Below the pieces are notes generated by a model that saw only the letters and a program-made list of their open reading frames with translations, had not been told where the DNA came from and did not search any database. From Flavobacteriaceae bacterium (GTDB lineage: Bacteria > Bacteroidota > Bacteroidia > Flavobacteriales > Flavobacteriaceae), in assembly GCA_018662905.1 (NCBI GenBank), contig JABJFE010000071.1:1-23394 (forward strand): a DNA stretch of 23,394 bases, in the 5' to 3' direction. The position numbers and the translations under genes are program-made. This document shows positions 22,954 through 23,394 of this stretch, piece by piece. Numbering within the stretch: position 1 is the first letter of the stretch; every line of letters starts with the position of its first letter.

Positions 22954-23394
22954 TTTTAACTCTATCCATCCGCTAGCGCCATTACTTAATTCTACTAAAA
23001 CCCAATCGTCAAGTTCATCTATGATATTGACTTTGGTGCCCTCGTGCAAATTAAACTGGATTTCGCTTCTGTAATTAGGTTCTGTTCTAAAATCAATTTT
23101 TTTCTCAAAGATTATAGCTTGAATATTAGATTTTTGATTTTCAAATTTTGTAACTCCTATTAATATAAAAATAATGGTGAGACAAAAAAAAGCTGATGAC
23201 AATGTGAAATAATTTTTTTTATCATTACTATCTTTTTTAAAAAAATAAATCACAAATAGAATTAAGAAAAAATATAAAAATATAATCCCTAAAATAAGCC
23301 ACTGCTTTATAGAAAAAAACATTGATATGTAATTAATAAAATCTGATAATTGATTTGAAGGTAATTGGTCTATTTTATCAATTAACATGTTTTG
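22933..23394 (-). CDS. BatE-like protein, C-terminal part (two helices plus SH3-like domain), cut by window edge
   Basis: About 154 codons up to the right edge. An ATG occurs at 23388, but the frame stays open beyond it to the edge (Q-N before M), so the true start is probably outside. Visible are two membrane helices (~28-50 and ~64-81, counted from that methionine) and a C-terminal bacterial SH3-like domain with DFRTEPNYRSEIQFNLHEGT (98-117) and WVLVELSNGASGWIELKSI. This helix-helix-SH3 tail is that of Bacteroidetes BatE proteins of the Bat aerotolerance operon, whose TPR part would lie to the right. It overlaps the cvpA end by 21 bp. Confidence 0.7.
   Translation of the reverse strand, partial: QNMLIDKIDQLPSNQLSDFINYISMFFSIKQWLILGIIFLYFFLILFVIYFFKKDSNDKKNYFTLSSAFFCLTIIFILIGVTKFENQKSNIQAIIFEKKIDFRTEPNYRSEIQFNLHEGTKVNIIDELDDWVLVELSNGASGWIELKSIKKIN

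Overview
The window is AT-rich (roughly 30% G+C by eye) and has the features of a marine, aerobic member of the Bacteroidetes, most likely Flavobacteriales. The evidence is protein families typical of that group (DUF3109, MarC, a small two-helix membrane protein, a HupE/UreJ_2-like protein, a BatE-like tail), Bacteroidetes-type promoters (TTG...TAnnTTTG), almost no Shine-Dalgarno sequences, and very tight gene packing. No tRNA, rRNA, IS element, CRISPR array or phage gene was seen.

Layout. 1-2628 (minus strand) holds nrdB-nrdA, a class I ribonucleotide reductase; the large subunit runs off the left edge. The allosteric ATP-cone domain is on the small, radical-generating subunit and is absent from the large one. 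2629-3146 is the only long gene-free stretch. It reads as the promoter and long leader of nrdBA and carries palindromes and an unusual cluster of TTAACA repeats. 3147-6271 holds a cysteine-rich DUF3109 protein, MarC and a small membrane protein, then an opposite-strand operon of a DjlA-like TerB/J protein, a HupE/UreJ-like membrane protein and a dCMP deaminase. 6370-6780 is a bacilliredoxin-like protein.

The centre (6777-16580) is a divergent haem-biosynthesis locus. On the minus strand an AraC/PchR-type regulator, ferrochelatase (hemH), HemJ-type protoporphyrinogen oxidase and an NtrY-like sensor kinase form one unit. On the plus strand hemA-hemC-hemD-hemE-hemF-hemB are packed with overlapping or near-overlapping ends. 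Together they cover glutamyl-tRNA to haem except hemL (GSA aminomutase) and glutamyl-tRNA synthetase. A 27-bp near-perfect palindrome lies in the shared intergenic region and is the best operator candidate in the window. The plus-strand unit may continue into a serine hydrolase of the beta-lactamase fold and a double-ATPase ABC protein. A 10-bp-arm hairpin covers the hydrolase start codon.

The right end holds a four-helix membrane protein, a hairpin, gpsA, pheS, a small conserved hypothetical, CvpA and the C-terminal part of a BatE-like SH3 protein. All four convergent gene pairs in the window overlap at their stop codons, a sign of strong genome compaction.

No wholly new multi-gene system stands out. 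The most interesting items are the ATP-cone-on-NrdB reductase with its repeat-rich leader, the haem divergon with its palindrome and orphan kinase, the cysteine-rich segment of the ferrochelatase, and the start-codon hairpin.
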